A DNA stretch of 64,000 nucleotides from Anaerolineales bacterium (GTDB lineage: Bacteria; Chloroflexota; Anaerolineae; 4572-78; NAK82), in assembly GCA_020343875.1 (NCBI GenBank), contig CP070811.1, positions 3,781,229-3,845,228 on the forward strand. Direction: 5' to 3'. Below, in pieces: positions 43,158-51,047 of the stretch; positions within the stretch are counted from its first letter, which is position 1; each line of letters begins with the position of its first letter. A program made the translations under genes and the position numbers. Under the pieces are notes generated by a model, which searched no databases, had not been told where the DNA came from, and saw only the letters and a list, made by a program, of their open reading frames with translations.

Positions 43158-44309
43158 CTAGAAAAAACGCAAGATCGAATTAGCAGGCTGGCGGTGTTTG
43201 AACCGCCCGTATAACAGGCACGGCGCATATAGAATCAGCAGGCCTAACAGCCAATAGATGTACATTTTTGGGATGCTGGTGCCAGCAGGGGAAAACAGCA
43301 GACCGAGTCCGGCATATAAGAAGAGGTGCGTCAGGTAGAAGAACAGCGCTGCTCGCCCGAATATGGCCAGCGGCTGGAAGAATAGTTGAGTTTTTTCATC
43401 AGCCCGTGCGAAAAGCCCCATGGCGATCAGGTTTACTCCTGTAGTTAACAGAGTGAAGGAGATGCTGGGGGGGTATTTGACCAAGTTGAGGAAATCGATC
43501 CAGGTGTTTCCTGCTTGCGCCCGGATGTTCCCAAAGCCGTCCAGCATACGGAGCAGGAGGAAGATCAAAATGAATGCCCCCCCAAGCTTAAGCGCCCGGT
43601 CGAGAGCTTCTTGGGGATCGTCCACCAGCCAATACCCCAGGGCCATACCAAAAGTGACCAGTTCCAGCCAGGGAAGGACAGGATAGTTTACCCACAGCGC
43701 AAGGTTCCCGCCAGGGAAAAGTAGCACCCGACTGAGGGGATGAAACGCCTGGCTCCACTGGCTGGGGTCAGGGGTGAGTAGTTCAGTACTCAGCATTAGC
43801 ACGACGGTCAGCCCTAGCAGGTGCCTTGGCCGAAGCCATAGCAGGGCACTACCTAGGGTCATGGCACCGCCCAAAGCGAACAGTACACCAATGTAGACAT
43901 CCAGCGCCCAGCCTCCCGGCGACAGCTCCCAGGCACGGTTGACGACCAGCAATTGCAGGGCGATCAGCAGTCCGCCGCGGATCCAGAAATGCCGGATAAC
44001 CGCCCACTCGCTCCAGCCCTGCTTGCGGCGTGAGCTGGCAAACAGGGCCATACCAACTCCCATCAATAGGAAGAAGCCTGGCGCGGACAGGTGGGTTACC
44101 AAGCGGGTCAGGAAGGGAAGCGCATCGCGGTAAACTGGAAAGGGCCCGCCCCAATACTCGCCGGAAGAGTGTTGCTGGGCGATGAAGTGGTTGGCGTGAT
44201 CAAGGGCCATCAACACGATAATCAGGCCGCGCAGCGCGTCGATGGGAAAGAGCCGGGCGGCCTTGTCACTCATGATTCTTTTGGGGAAGCCTTTGTGTTT
44301 ATCAGACAA
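43158..44309 (-). CDS. DUF1624/heparan-alpha-glucosaminide N-acetyltransferase-like membrane protein
   Basis: A 383-residue protein with about ten membrane segments. The family start is FPIDALRGLIIVLMALDHANHFIA, with the conserved Asp and His used in transmembrane acyl transfer; LTRLVTHLSAPGFFLLMGVGMALF follows. Related proteins transfer acetyl groups to surface sugars. TTG 44309 or ATG 44273 may be the start; neither has a strong SD, and translation may couple to the small gene 22 bases upstream. Confidence 0.88.
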   Translation of the reverse strand: MSDKHKGFPKRIMSDKAARLFPIDALRGLIIVLMALDHANHFIAQQHSSGEYWGGPFPVYRDALPFLTRLVTHLSAPGFFLLMGVGMALFASSRRKQGWSEWAVIRHFWIRGGLLIALQLLVVNRAWELSPGGWALDVYIGVLFALGGAMTLGSALLWLRPRHLLGLTVVLMLSTELLTPDPSQWSQAFHPLSRVLLFPGGNLALWVNYPVLPWLELVTFGMALGYWLVDDPQEALDRALKLGGAFILIFLLLRMLDGFGNIRAQAGNTWIDFLNLVKYPPSISFTLLTTGVNLIAMGLFARADEKTQLFFQPLAIFGRAALFFYLTHLFLYAGLGLLFSPAGTSIPKMYIYWLLGLLILYAPCLLYGRFKHRQPANSILRFF

Positions 44310-44331
44310 CGTTCAATCACATCTTCACAAT

Positions 44332-44625
44332 TCATTTCTGAAGCAACTGCTTGCGCGTTTCATACCCGACGGCTACGCCAAAACTTAGCGCACCCATCAC
44401 CAGGGCGCTGGCGGCCACATAGACCCAATCAACGCCGAGAATCGACTTGGCCCCAGCCTCTCGCCTGACCCCGACCACATCTGATCCGATAGGCTCCTGC
44501 GGCCCGATGGTTCCTTGCGGTCCAACAGTCTGGGTGGGTATCGTGTAGCCGCTGACGAACAGCGTAGTCAAGATCAGGCTGGCCAAAAGGAGTAAGAATA
44601 TGGATATAGACAGTCTATTCTTCAT
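44332..44625 (-). CDS. Small two-helix membrane protein
   Basis: A 97-residue protein of unknown family. Hydrophobic segments at about 7-26 and 67-86 flank a polar section with a GPQGTIGPQEPIG collagen-like stretch; the C-terminus is KQLLQK. AGGAGG precedes the ATG by 4 bases. First gene behind cassette copy 2, only 54 bases from its -10. Could be a signalling or chaperone subunit for the acyltransferase next to it, but this is a guess. Confidence 0.75.
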   Translation of the reverse strand: MKNRLSISIFLLLLASLILTTLFVSGYTIPTQTVGPQGTIGPQEPIGSDVVGVRREAGAKSILGVDWVYVAASALVMGALSFGVAVGYETRKQLLQK

Positions 44626-44678
44626 TTTGCCTCCTATCTATGTAATCACGTTGTTTTATGTGGGAAATTCTTGCCTTC

Positions 44679-44802
44679 AATATACTCGAGAAACTCTTTC
44701 CTGTCATCGGATAAAGTGAGGATTTATGGTACGTAGAAAGGACCGCTTTAGCCGCGGCCCTTTCTACGCTGAGCGTAGCAGGTTGTTACGATATTTGTTG
44801 TA
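44679..44802 (-). promoter_or_regulatory. Regulatory cassette, copy 2
   Basis: Minus strand: palindrome TACAACAAATATCGTA (44802-44787, least perfect copy), a 14-bp GTAGAAAGG-type hairpin (44767-44733) in place of the short GGACCGC stem and without a T-run, the AAATCC...TTTATCCG stretch, -35 ATGACA (44707-44702), 17 bases, -10 TATATT (44684-44679). Drives the small membrane protein-DUF1624-CMD unit. Confidence 0.8.
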
Positions 44803-44810
44803 CCCCAGAC

Positions 44811-46097
44811 TTACGAGGCTGATTGTCGCCATTCTGTTGCCACGCGCCGCCAACTGAACGGGGCGTGGGACAGTAGATTGTTGGCGGAGAAGAGGCGTGC
44901 CGCCAACGCTACAAACAGGTAGGTGGTGATGCTCAGTCCCAGCAGGCTGATGCCAAGTTGCCACGCTGGCACCTGGGCTACCGCCAGCCGCGTCACCATG
45001 GCGCTGGGGGCGCTGAACGGGAAGAGACTTAGCACCAAGGAAATCGTCCCGTGTGGCTCCTCCAAGAACAGGCGCCCGAACATAAGTGTGGGCAAAAGGG
45101 GTAGGATCAAAAGCCAAGTCACTTGCCTGCCCTCGCGAGCGTTAGGTGCTATCGCGCCTGTAGCCGCCATCACAGAGGCATACAGCAAGTAGCCTAGCAC
45201 CAGAAAGAGGGTGGCCCAGGCCAAAAACCCAGGTGGAAAAGTGAAGTCGTACACGTTCAGCAGGTTGGCGCCTCGATTGAGTATCAGTATCCCTCCACCC
45301 AGCCAGACCGCCACCTGCACCAGGGCAACGCCACTTAAACCAAGAATCTTACCCGCCATCAGTTCGCGAGGAGGCAAGCTGAGCAACAAAACCTCGACGG
45401 TGCGGTTTTCTTTTTCAGCGGTGACACTCTGTAGGGTGTATCCGCTGACAACGATTAAGATGAAGTAGTAGATATAGGGCATAGCGCTGGCGACAATCTC
45501 AGCTAAGGCCTGATCGCCCGCGTAGGTCTCTGGGGGAGGACTGACAAGGTGTCGTTCCGCAAGCGCACACGGGATAGGGTTTCGTAGGGCGCTGGCTAGC
45601 TGCTGATCGCCCGTGAGGTTATAGTTGATGAGATAGGTGAGCATCCATTCGTTAGCATTATCAAAGGCAACCCCCATGTTTTCACCGCTCCGGAGTATCT
45701 GGAAATTCCGGTCATAGGCAGTGATCTCCCCGGTGGTCAGGTAGTCGGCGGGGATACGCACATATTGGTCGATTTCCTCCGCTTCGAGGGCAGCCCGGGC
45801 AGTGGCTTCATCAGGGAAAGGCACGAACCTATCGGGGGGAATGTCGGCCGGTGTTTTTGAAATCAACTTCGCATCATCGACTAGTCCAATCATGGGCGTA
45901 TCGGTTGTGGTATCCGCTTCCTCTGCGGCGGCAGTTTCCGCATCACTCCTGGCGTTCCCTAACCCATTATCTTGGATGACCGAATAGGCGTTGAGGGCGA
46001 GGAGTAACGCTGGCATCAAAACGGTGAAAAGCCAGAAAGAGCGCTTCTTGAACGTGGTTATGATTTCGTGTTTGGCGACTATGCCAACGGTTCGCAT
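44811..46097 (-). CDS. ABC-2 type transporter permease (NatB-like), second subunit
   Basis: A 428-residue ABC-2 permease. It has an N-terminal helix (about 20-40), a large extracytoplasmic part (45-210) and five helices after that; the block SVTAEKENRTVEVLLLSLPPRELMAGKILG is the ABC-2/NatB signature. ATG 46097 has GGAGG 8 nt upstream. Its gene follows a paralogous permease by 2 bases, so they likely form a heterodimer. Confidence 0.9.
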   Translation of the reverse strand: MRTVGIVAKHEIITTFKKRSFWLFTVLMPALLLALNAYSVIQDNGLGNARSDAETAAAEEADTTTDTPMIGLVDDAKLISKTPADIPPDRFVPFPDEATARAALEAEEIDQYVRIPADYLTTGEITAYDRNFQILRSGENMGVAFDNANEWMLTYLINYNLTGDQQLASALRNPIPCALAERHLVSPPPETYAGDQALAEIVASAMPYIYYFILIVVSGYTLQSVTAEKENRTVEVLLLSLPPRELMAGKILGLSGVALVQVAVWLGGGILILNRGANLLNVYDFTFPPGFLAWATLFLVLGYLLYASVMAATGAIAPNAREGRQVTWLLILPLLPTLMFGRLFLEEPHGTISLVLSLFPFSAPSAMVTRLAVAQVPAWQLGISLLGLSITTYLFVALAARLFSANNLLSHAPFSWRRVATEWRQSAS

Positions 46098-46099
46098 TC

Positions 46100-47305
46100 C
46101 TAAATCCTCCGGATCGCCACGGCGACCGCCTTCAGGCTGAGCGGTTGCCCGTAGCGCAACATGCCAGCCCGGAAAACCCGCGCCGCTGCCCACACCATAA
46201 GGAACACACTGGCGACTAGCAATACCCAGCTCAGGCTCAACTGCCAGGCAGGGATGGTGCCCAGGCCCCAGCGGAGGGAAATGGTCAAGAAGGCAGTGGC
46301 GGGAAAAAGCGTGAAGAAGACGACTGCCGGGTGAGCAGGATTATTGAAGATAACGGGCGTCAGGAAGAGCGGGAGCAAGAAGAACAGGTTCAGAATGGCG
46401 GCTACTTGCTGGCCCTGCTGCATCTCCGTCACCGCCCCACCAATCGCCACCATGACCGCCGAAATGAGAGCATATGCAGGCAAAAAGAAGAGAGCAATCA
46501 CCCCTAGATAGGCCCACGGCACTGTAGCTTGCTGTGATGCTGGCACAAACCCTACACCTGCTTTTAATCCCACCACCACGGCCATGATGTAAATGAAGAG
46601 CTGGGTCAAGGTCACCCCCAGCAGGCCCGCTGCCTTGCCCCCGATAAGCTGTCCGGGCGCCAAGGAGGTGACCATGATCTCCATTGTCCTGTTTTCCTTT
46701 TCATCAGCTACCACCCGGAGCATGTAGCTGGCGGCTGACATGGTTGCAATAAGGAAGAGAAAGCTGGCGGCAAGCGGCAAGATGATGTTGATCACGTCAT
46801 TATTGCTGAATTCTCGACCGTTGACGATGTCCTGCACGGTGATGCTGGGGCCTTCCAGCAGCCGCGCCTGTATCTCATCTGGTAGGGTGCTGACCAGACT
46901 GAGGCGCACAAAGTCGTTAAACTCGTCCCAGGTGTCGTCACTGGGTGGTTTTGCCAGATAGTAAAGATGTGTCTGGAGCGTTTGCGGGTAGTCTGGGGGA
47001 AAGACAAAGAAAGCCTGTATCTCCTCGCCTTCCAGAGCAGTCAGGGCAGCTTCTTCATTTGGAAAAGAGCGGACTTGGATATGCACGGCGGTATCGGGCA
47101 GGGGAGGCGATGGTGAATCATCCAAGATACCGGCCTTGTCCACATACCCCAGGGGAAGCTTGTTCTCACTCAGCGTCTCTACTAAAATGCCCAGCGCGAC
47201 CAACATCACAATCCCTAACGGGATGGCGATAGTACCGATCACAAAGCCGCGCCTGACCACCATGCGACGATATTCGTGCTTGGCGACCAACCAGAAGTTA
47301 CGCAT
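46100..47305 (-). CDS. ABC-2 type transporter permease (NatB-like), first subunit
   Basis: A 401-residue ABC-2 permease, paralogous to its neighbour: N-terminal FWLVAKHEYRRMVVRRGFVIG, extracytoplasmic domain, then VVADEKENRTMEIMVTSLAPGQLIGGK and five helices. ATG 47305 has GGAGG 9 nt upstream and overlaps the ATPase stop by 8 bases. NatAB-type pumps export Na+ or peptide antibiotics; the substrate is not evident here. Confidence 0.9.
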   Translation of the reverse strand: MRNFWLVAKHEYRRMVVRRGFVIGTIAIPLGIVMLVALGILVETLSENKLPLGYVDKAGILDDSPSPPLPDTAVHIQVRSFPNEEAALTALEGEEIQAFFVFPPDYPQTLQTHLYYLAKPPSDDTWDEFNDFVRLSLVSTLPDEIQARLLEGPSITVQDIVNGREFSNNDVINIILPLAASFLFLIATMSAASYMLRVVADEKENRTMEIMVTSLAPGQLIGGKAAGLLGVTLTQLFIYIMAVVVGLKAGVGFVPASQQATVPWAYLGVIALFFLPAYALISAVMVAIGGAVTEMQQGQQVAAILNLFFLLPLFLTPVIFNNPAHPAVVFFTLFPATAFLTISLRWGLGTIPAWQLSLSWVLLVASVFLMVWAAARVFRAGMLRYGQPLSLKAVAVAIRRI

Positions 47306-48218
47306 GGCTGGCCTCCAACTGGGTTGCCCCCTTCTGCACCACATTGATGAAGATATCGTCCAGCGATGGCTCCGCCAGCTCAAAGCGTTCGATTTTGACG
47401 CCCTTGCGGGCGGCCAAGGTGCTGAACACAGTCTGCGGGTCTGATCCGATCTCTAATGACATGTGCCACGTGCCGTTGTGTTGGCGCGTTTCTAGAACGC
47501 CAGGCAGATGGGTAAAATCGCCCTGCCCTTTGACGACGATGGCGTTGCCGGCAAAATTCCGCTTGATCTCATCCACCGTACCATACAAAACCGTCTGACC
47601 CTCATCAATAAGGACGATTCGGCTACACAACGCTTCAGCTTGATACATCTGATGGGTGGACATGATAATTGATTTGCCCGCTAATCGCTGCTCCTCCATA
47701 ATCTCTTTGACAAGGCGGGTGTTTACCGGATCTAAGGCGGCGAACGGCTCGTCCACTACAATCAGGTCGGGATCGTGCAAAAGAGTGGCAATAATTTGTG
47801 CCTTTTGCTGCATGCCCTTGCTCAGCTCCTGCACCTTCTTGTGGCGGTGTTCGTCCAGATCAAGCCGCTCCAGCCAGCTGGTCAGCCGTCTACGAGCAGT
47901 CTTCTTGTCCAGGCCCTTCAGGGTCCCTAGATAAATAAGCGTGGGTTCCAGCTTTTGGTCTTTGTAAAGGCCTCGTTCTTCTGGCAAGTAGCCGATGCGC
48001 CGTTTCTGCTCCAGACCCAACTTCCCTCCGAAGATGCGGACGCTGCCAGAATCCGGCTTGAAGATATCCAGCATCATGCGGATGGTCGTCGTCTTGCCGG
48101 CGCCATTTGGCCCAAGCAGGCCAAAGATCTCGCCCGATTGGACGCTAAATGAAACGTTCGCTACCGCTTGTGTATCGCCAAAGCGCTTAGCGAGATGCGA
48201 AATTTCAACTGTGTGCAT
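47298..48218 (-). CDS. ABC transporter ATPase, NatA-like (DrrA/CcmA group)
   Basis: A 306-residue ATPase. Walker A GPNGAGKTTTIRMMLD, signature ELSKGMQQKAQIIATL and Walker B LIVVDEPFAALD, followed by a C-terminal DUF4162-like domain (220-306). ATG 48218 with GGAGAGG 5 nt upstream is the start; a longer frame from 48314 has no SD. Pairs with the two permeases downstream. Confidence 0.94.
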   Translation of the reverse strand: MHTVEISHLAKRFGDTQAVANVSFSVQSGEIFGLLGPNGAGKTTTIRMMLDIFKPDSGSVRIFGGKLGLEQKRRIGYLPEERGLYKDQKLEPTLIYLGTLKGLDKKTARRRLTSWLERLDLDEHRHKKVQELSKGMQQKAQIIATLLHDPDLIVVDEPFAALDPVNTRLVKEIMEEQRLAGKSIIMSTHQMYQAEALCSRIVLIDEGQTVLYGTVDEIKRNFAGNAIVVKGQGDFTHLPGVLETRQHNGTWHMSLEIGSDPQTVFSTLAARKGVKIERFELAEPSLDDIFINVVQKGATQLEASHA

Positions 48219-48426
48219 GGGAACCTCTCCTTGTATGTCTACCAGGAGGCATTGGCGCACAAGGTTAGGCCAGCGACGCAAATGGGGCCGTGCATGCGAG
48301 GATGATAGCTTCACCTCACCAGGGACACGCCATGCCCCACCGTAAGGAGCCAGCCTTAGATTGTGATGTGTGGCTGCAATTCGCGTTCAGTCATGTGATT
48401 CAGAGGCGCACTTCCTTTATTTATTG

Positions 48427-48882
48427 TCAGGGCCTCTGTCTCTCGAGCCAGTTGCCGATGCCGATGTACTTGAAATTGTGGCCGCCCAGACAGCGCGCTG
48501 CGCCCCACAGCCCGTATAGCATGGTTAGGCCCCAGATGCCAAAGGGGACGACCATCAGGACCAGGCCGACCCACATGCTGGCTGGTGGGGACTTATCATA
48601 GGCATCGGGATTGGCAAGGATCGGCGGTAATAGCAAGGCCATCCACAGTCCTCCCCAACAGCACCAGGCCAGCATAGTTACAATAAGAGTGACTACCTGG
48701 TAGATCAGTGCTTGGACTGCCTGGGCTTTGACGTAAGCAGACTTCTCCTTTTGGGTCAACCAGATCACCAAGGCGGTGCCGATACCGCCAACGCCGTTGG
48801 TAAACAGACCCAGAAGTACGCTGCCGTGCGCCAGGCCAGCCAACATTCTTTCGTCCTGCTTGATAGCCGCTTGGTCGCTCAT
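48427..48882 (-). CDS. DUF4870-like membrane protein
   Basis: A 151-residue protein with three hydrophobic segments. LAGLAHGSVLLGLF, ALVIWLTQKEKSAYVKAQAVQALIYQ and the C-terminal LWGAARCLGGHNFKYI follow the DUF4870 pattern. AGAGCAGGAAAA lies before ATG 48882. It sits between the adhesin-like lipoprotein and the ABC exporter, so may be part of the membrane complex or response controlled by cassette copy 3. Confidence 0.82.
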   Translation of the reverse strand: MSDQAAIKQDERMLAGLAHGSVLLGLFTNGVGGIGTALVIWLTQKEKSAYVKAQAVQALIYQVVTLIVTMLAWCCWGGLWMALLLPPILANPDAYDKSPPASMWVGLVLMVVPFGIWGLTMLYGLWGAARCLGGHNFKYIGIGNWLERQRP

Positions 48883-49039
48883 TTTTCCTGCTCTCTTCTA
48901 ATTTTTGGTGCCTGAAACGCTCCAGGTCCGCCACCACGATCTCGCTACAAATTTTCAAACGACATCGCCGCAGGCTTCTCCTCAAGAGAGCATAAGTAAG
49001 CCTGCGGCTACGATTGAGAGTAAACATCTAACCAGTGTG

Positions 49040-49864
49040 TCAGTCGCTGACCTGCCTGACGTCGCCCGAGGAGCTTGTGCTCGTATTCACTGTGGGCTGG
49101 CCGATGTAATGTAAGTCACCGCTGCTGCTTAGATTGGCTTGCAGGTAGTCGCGTACCTGAATGGTCGCTGAGCCGCTGCTGCTGAGGCGTACCTCAGCCT
49201 CATCGCTTGCCAGGTTCCGGGCCCGGTACTCACCGGAGCTGGTGAGGCTAATGTCTTGTTTCTCGACCTCGCCGCCGGCGATGTCCAGGTCTCCCGAACT
49301 TGTAATGTCCACTTCAATTCTGTCGGCGTGCAGCGTGCCCATCTGCACATCACCCGAGCTGCTAATTCTTACTTGGAGCGTGCTGGCTCTCAAATCTCCC
49401 ATATCCAGGTCACCAGAGCTGCTGATGAAGACCGAGAACCTTTCAGCTTCCAGGTCCGGGGCCTCGACGTCGCCGCTGGAGGAGATTCGGATGTCGTCCA
49501 GTTCTTTAACCGTCAGATAGTAGTTGACAGGTCGCCGGTTGCGTATTGTGACGCCGTCTCTGTTCGTTATTCTCAATACCTGGCCTCGCACCTCGACCTC
49601 GAAGTACTCCAGCAAGTTATCTTCTGCCTCGATACTTAGCTGCTCCTGCTCGCCCAGCTTAATAGTCAGCTTCCCAAGGGTTGCCAGCTCAACGCCAGTG
49701 AAATCGTTTACCTGCCGCTCTTCCGTTTTCACTTCGCCTGACCCGCGGACTGCCCTCGGTTCCCCAAAACGCACCGTTGCAATATCTATCCCCCCGCATC
49801 CGCAACCTAGCGCGCTGAGCACCAGAGCTACCATCCCGGGGATGATCAGTACACGCCCTTTCAT
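49040..49864 (-). CDS. DUF2807 (GIN/adhesin-head) lipoprotein
   Basis: A 274-residue exported protein with a lipobox (VLSALGCGCG; Cys21 region). After about 40 residues it becomes a right-handed beta-helix of repeats ISSSGDVEAPDL, ISSSGDLDMGDL, ISSSGDVQMGTL, ITSSGDLDIAGG and others, typical of DUF2807 or DUF4097-type proteins. Such repeats are found with envelope-stress modules (LiaFSR-like). The SD GGAGG is just upstream, and it begins one base after the preceding small gene. Confidence 0.92.
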   Translation of the reverse strand: MKGRVLIIPGMVALVLSALGCGCGGIDIATVRFGEPRAVRGSGEVKTEERQVNDFTGVELATLGKLTIKLGEQEQLSIEAEDNLLEYFEVEVRGQVLRITNRDGVTIRNRRPVNYYLTVKELDDIRISSSGDVEAPDLEAERFSVFISSSGDLDMGDLRASTLQVRISSSGDVQMGTLHADRIEVDITSSGDLDIAGGEVEKQDISLTSSGEYRARNLASDEAEVRLSSSGSATIQVRDYLQANLSSSGDLHYIGQPTVNTSTSSSGDVRQVSD

Positions 49865-49865
49865 G

Positions 49866-50075
49866 TCAGCCTCCTTGTGGTATCTGGCGGCTTGGGAGCC
49901 TCCTGAAGGGCGCCAATAGGCGGCTGAGGATCAACGCCACTGGCAGCCGCCATGCTCGCCTCTGGCTCGCATCTTGTGCTATCTCGATCAGCCTCTCCTG
50001 TTCCATAGCACGCAATGAATCCCTCATGCGCTCTTTGGCCATCTGGTGAGCCAGTTCCGGGTTATTGAGCAACAT
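49866..50075 (-). CDS. Small hypothetical protein, amphipathic, 69 residues
   Basis: Helix-forming N-terminus (PELAHQMAKERMRDSLRAMEQERL) and a hydrophobic, basic C-terminal stretch (WRLPVALILSRLLAPFRRL), so probably membrane-associated. ATG 50075 has AGGAGG 7 nt upstream, and the frame above it lacks an SD. Next to a receiver protein gene on one side and the lipoprotein on the other. Unknown family. Confidence 0.7.
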   Translation of the reverse strand: MLLNNPELAHQMAKERMRDSLRAMEQERLIEIAQDASQRRAWRLPVALILSRLLAPFRRLPSRQIPQGG

Positions 50076-50124
50076 CGCTTTTCCTCCTGACCCCTTGCCC
50101 AAGGGAGTTTGAATTGGCAGGGAC

Positions 50125-50553
50125 CTAATTGCCCAAGATCGCTTCCAATAGCTCCTCGGGCGGGCACCCTTTGAGCAGGAAAGCATCGGCGCCCGAAGCC
50201 ATGGCTTCGGCCCGATAGGAAGCGTAGAGTGTCAGTACCACAACTTTGACTTCTGGCCACCTTTTCTTGATTTGTCGAGTGGCCGTCAGGCCATCCATGA
50301 CTGGCATCCGAGCATCCATTAACACCACATCAGGCCGGCATTCTGCCACCATGCACACGGCCTCATGACCGTCCACTGCTTCACCCACAACATCGACCTG
50401 TGGCTCAATGGGTGCGGGCGGTCGAGTCGCCAAACCGTTCAACCGGAGGGTGGCCAGCAAGGCTCGCAAGCCATTGCGTGATCGAGGCGCGTCGTCGGCG
50501 ATCAGCAATCGGATGCGTTGCTTCCTTGTATCGCAGGGGAGGCATGTGTTCAT
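50125..50553 (-). CDS. Stand-alone receiver-domain response regulator
   Basis: A 142-residue CheY-like domain with a NarL-type receiver. The acidic pocket is LLIADDAPRSRNG, phosphoacceptor Asp80 in VVLMDARMPVMDG, and the Thr/Lys positions VVVLTLYASYR and AFLLKG are present. About 15 extra residues (LNGLATRPPAPIEPQ) lie between helix 1 and strand 2. There is no DNA-binding domain; 12 residues precede the domain. It may compete for or buffer phosphate from the kinase at 56536-59772. Confidence 0.88.
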   Translation of the reverse strand: MNTCLPCDTRKQRIRLLIADDAPRSRNGLRALLATLRLNGLATRPPAPIEPQVDVVGEAVDGHEAVCMVAECRPDVVLMDARMPVMDGLTATRQIKKRWPEVKVVVLTLYASYRAEAMASGADAFLLKGCPPEELLEAILGN

Positions 50554-50562
50554 TTTGCCGGC

Positions 50563-50775
50563 TCAGGCCCGGGCGCCGTTCACTGGCATAAGGTTGGACA
50601 GATACCGGAATAGCCCCGGTATCAACTTTCCGGGAGCCACAACGCCCGCTTGATGAAAAGTAGGCCTTGGCTGAGCAACGGCTTTGATCAAGCGGTAATG
50701 CTCGACCTCGCAAAGCAGGTCTTTGCTCTGTTCCTGTTTGATGATTTGATCTGGATGAAGGAAAAGGTCACTCAT
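50563..50775 (-). CDS. Small hypothetical protein, 70 residues, first gene of the cassette-3 operon
   Basis: The ATG at 50775 follows GGAGAGGTGAACC, a very strong SD, and lies 42 bases from the -10 of cassette copy 3. Sequence is mixed, starting SDLFLHPDQIIKQEQSKDLLCEVEHYRLI, with one Cys. The receiver gene starts 9 bases after it. Family not recognised. Because it heads the operon it could be a small regulator. Confidence 0.7.
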   Translation of the reverse strand: MSDLFLHPDQIIKQEQSKDLLCEVEHYRLIKAVAQPRPTFHQAGVVAPGKLIPGLFRYLSNLMPVNGARA

Positions 50776-50816
50776 GGTTCACCTCTCCGCGTCGTGTGGG
50801 GTATGTTCTTGTCTCC

Positions 50817-50941
50817 AGTATATCTGAGAAGACCTCCCCTGTCATCGGATAAAGAGTGGATTTAGAGTACGCAAAAAGGACCGCTTTTCAGGCGGTCCTT
50901 CTCCACACTGAGAGTAAGGGATTTCTACCACAAATGTTGTA
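50817..50941 (-). promoter_or_regulatory. Regulatory cassette, copy 3
   Basis: Minus strand: palindrome TACAACATTTGTGGTA (50941-50926), GGACCGCC/GCGGTCC hairpin (50898-50878) with TTTTT, the AAATCC...TTTATCCG stretch, -35 ATGACA (50845-50840), 17 bases, -10 TATACT (50822-50817). Drives the eight-gene unit from 50775 to 44811. Confidence 0.85.
50873..50898 (-). terminator. Terminator inside cassette copy 3
   Basis: Seven-bp GGACCGC/GCGGTCC stem (50892-50898 with 50878-50884), 7-base loop, then TTTTT. Ends the PKD-protein transcript. Confidence 0.85.
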
Positions 50942-51047
50942 CGGGCGCTCCGGTTTTACAGGCAATGCTCGCGCCTAAAACCCGTTTTTGGCATGCCGAA
51001 ACGATTCAAGCTATAGAAGTCCACGAGACTTAGCGAGCATATTACGT

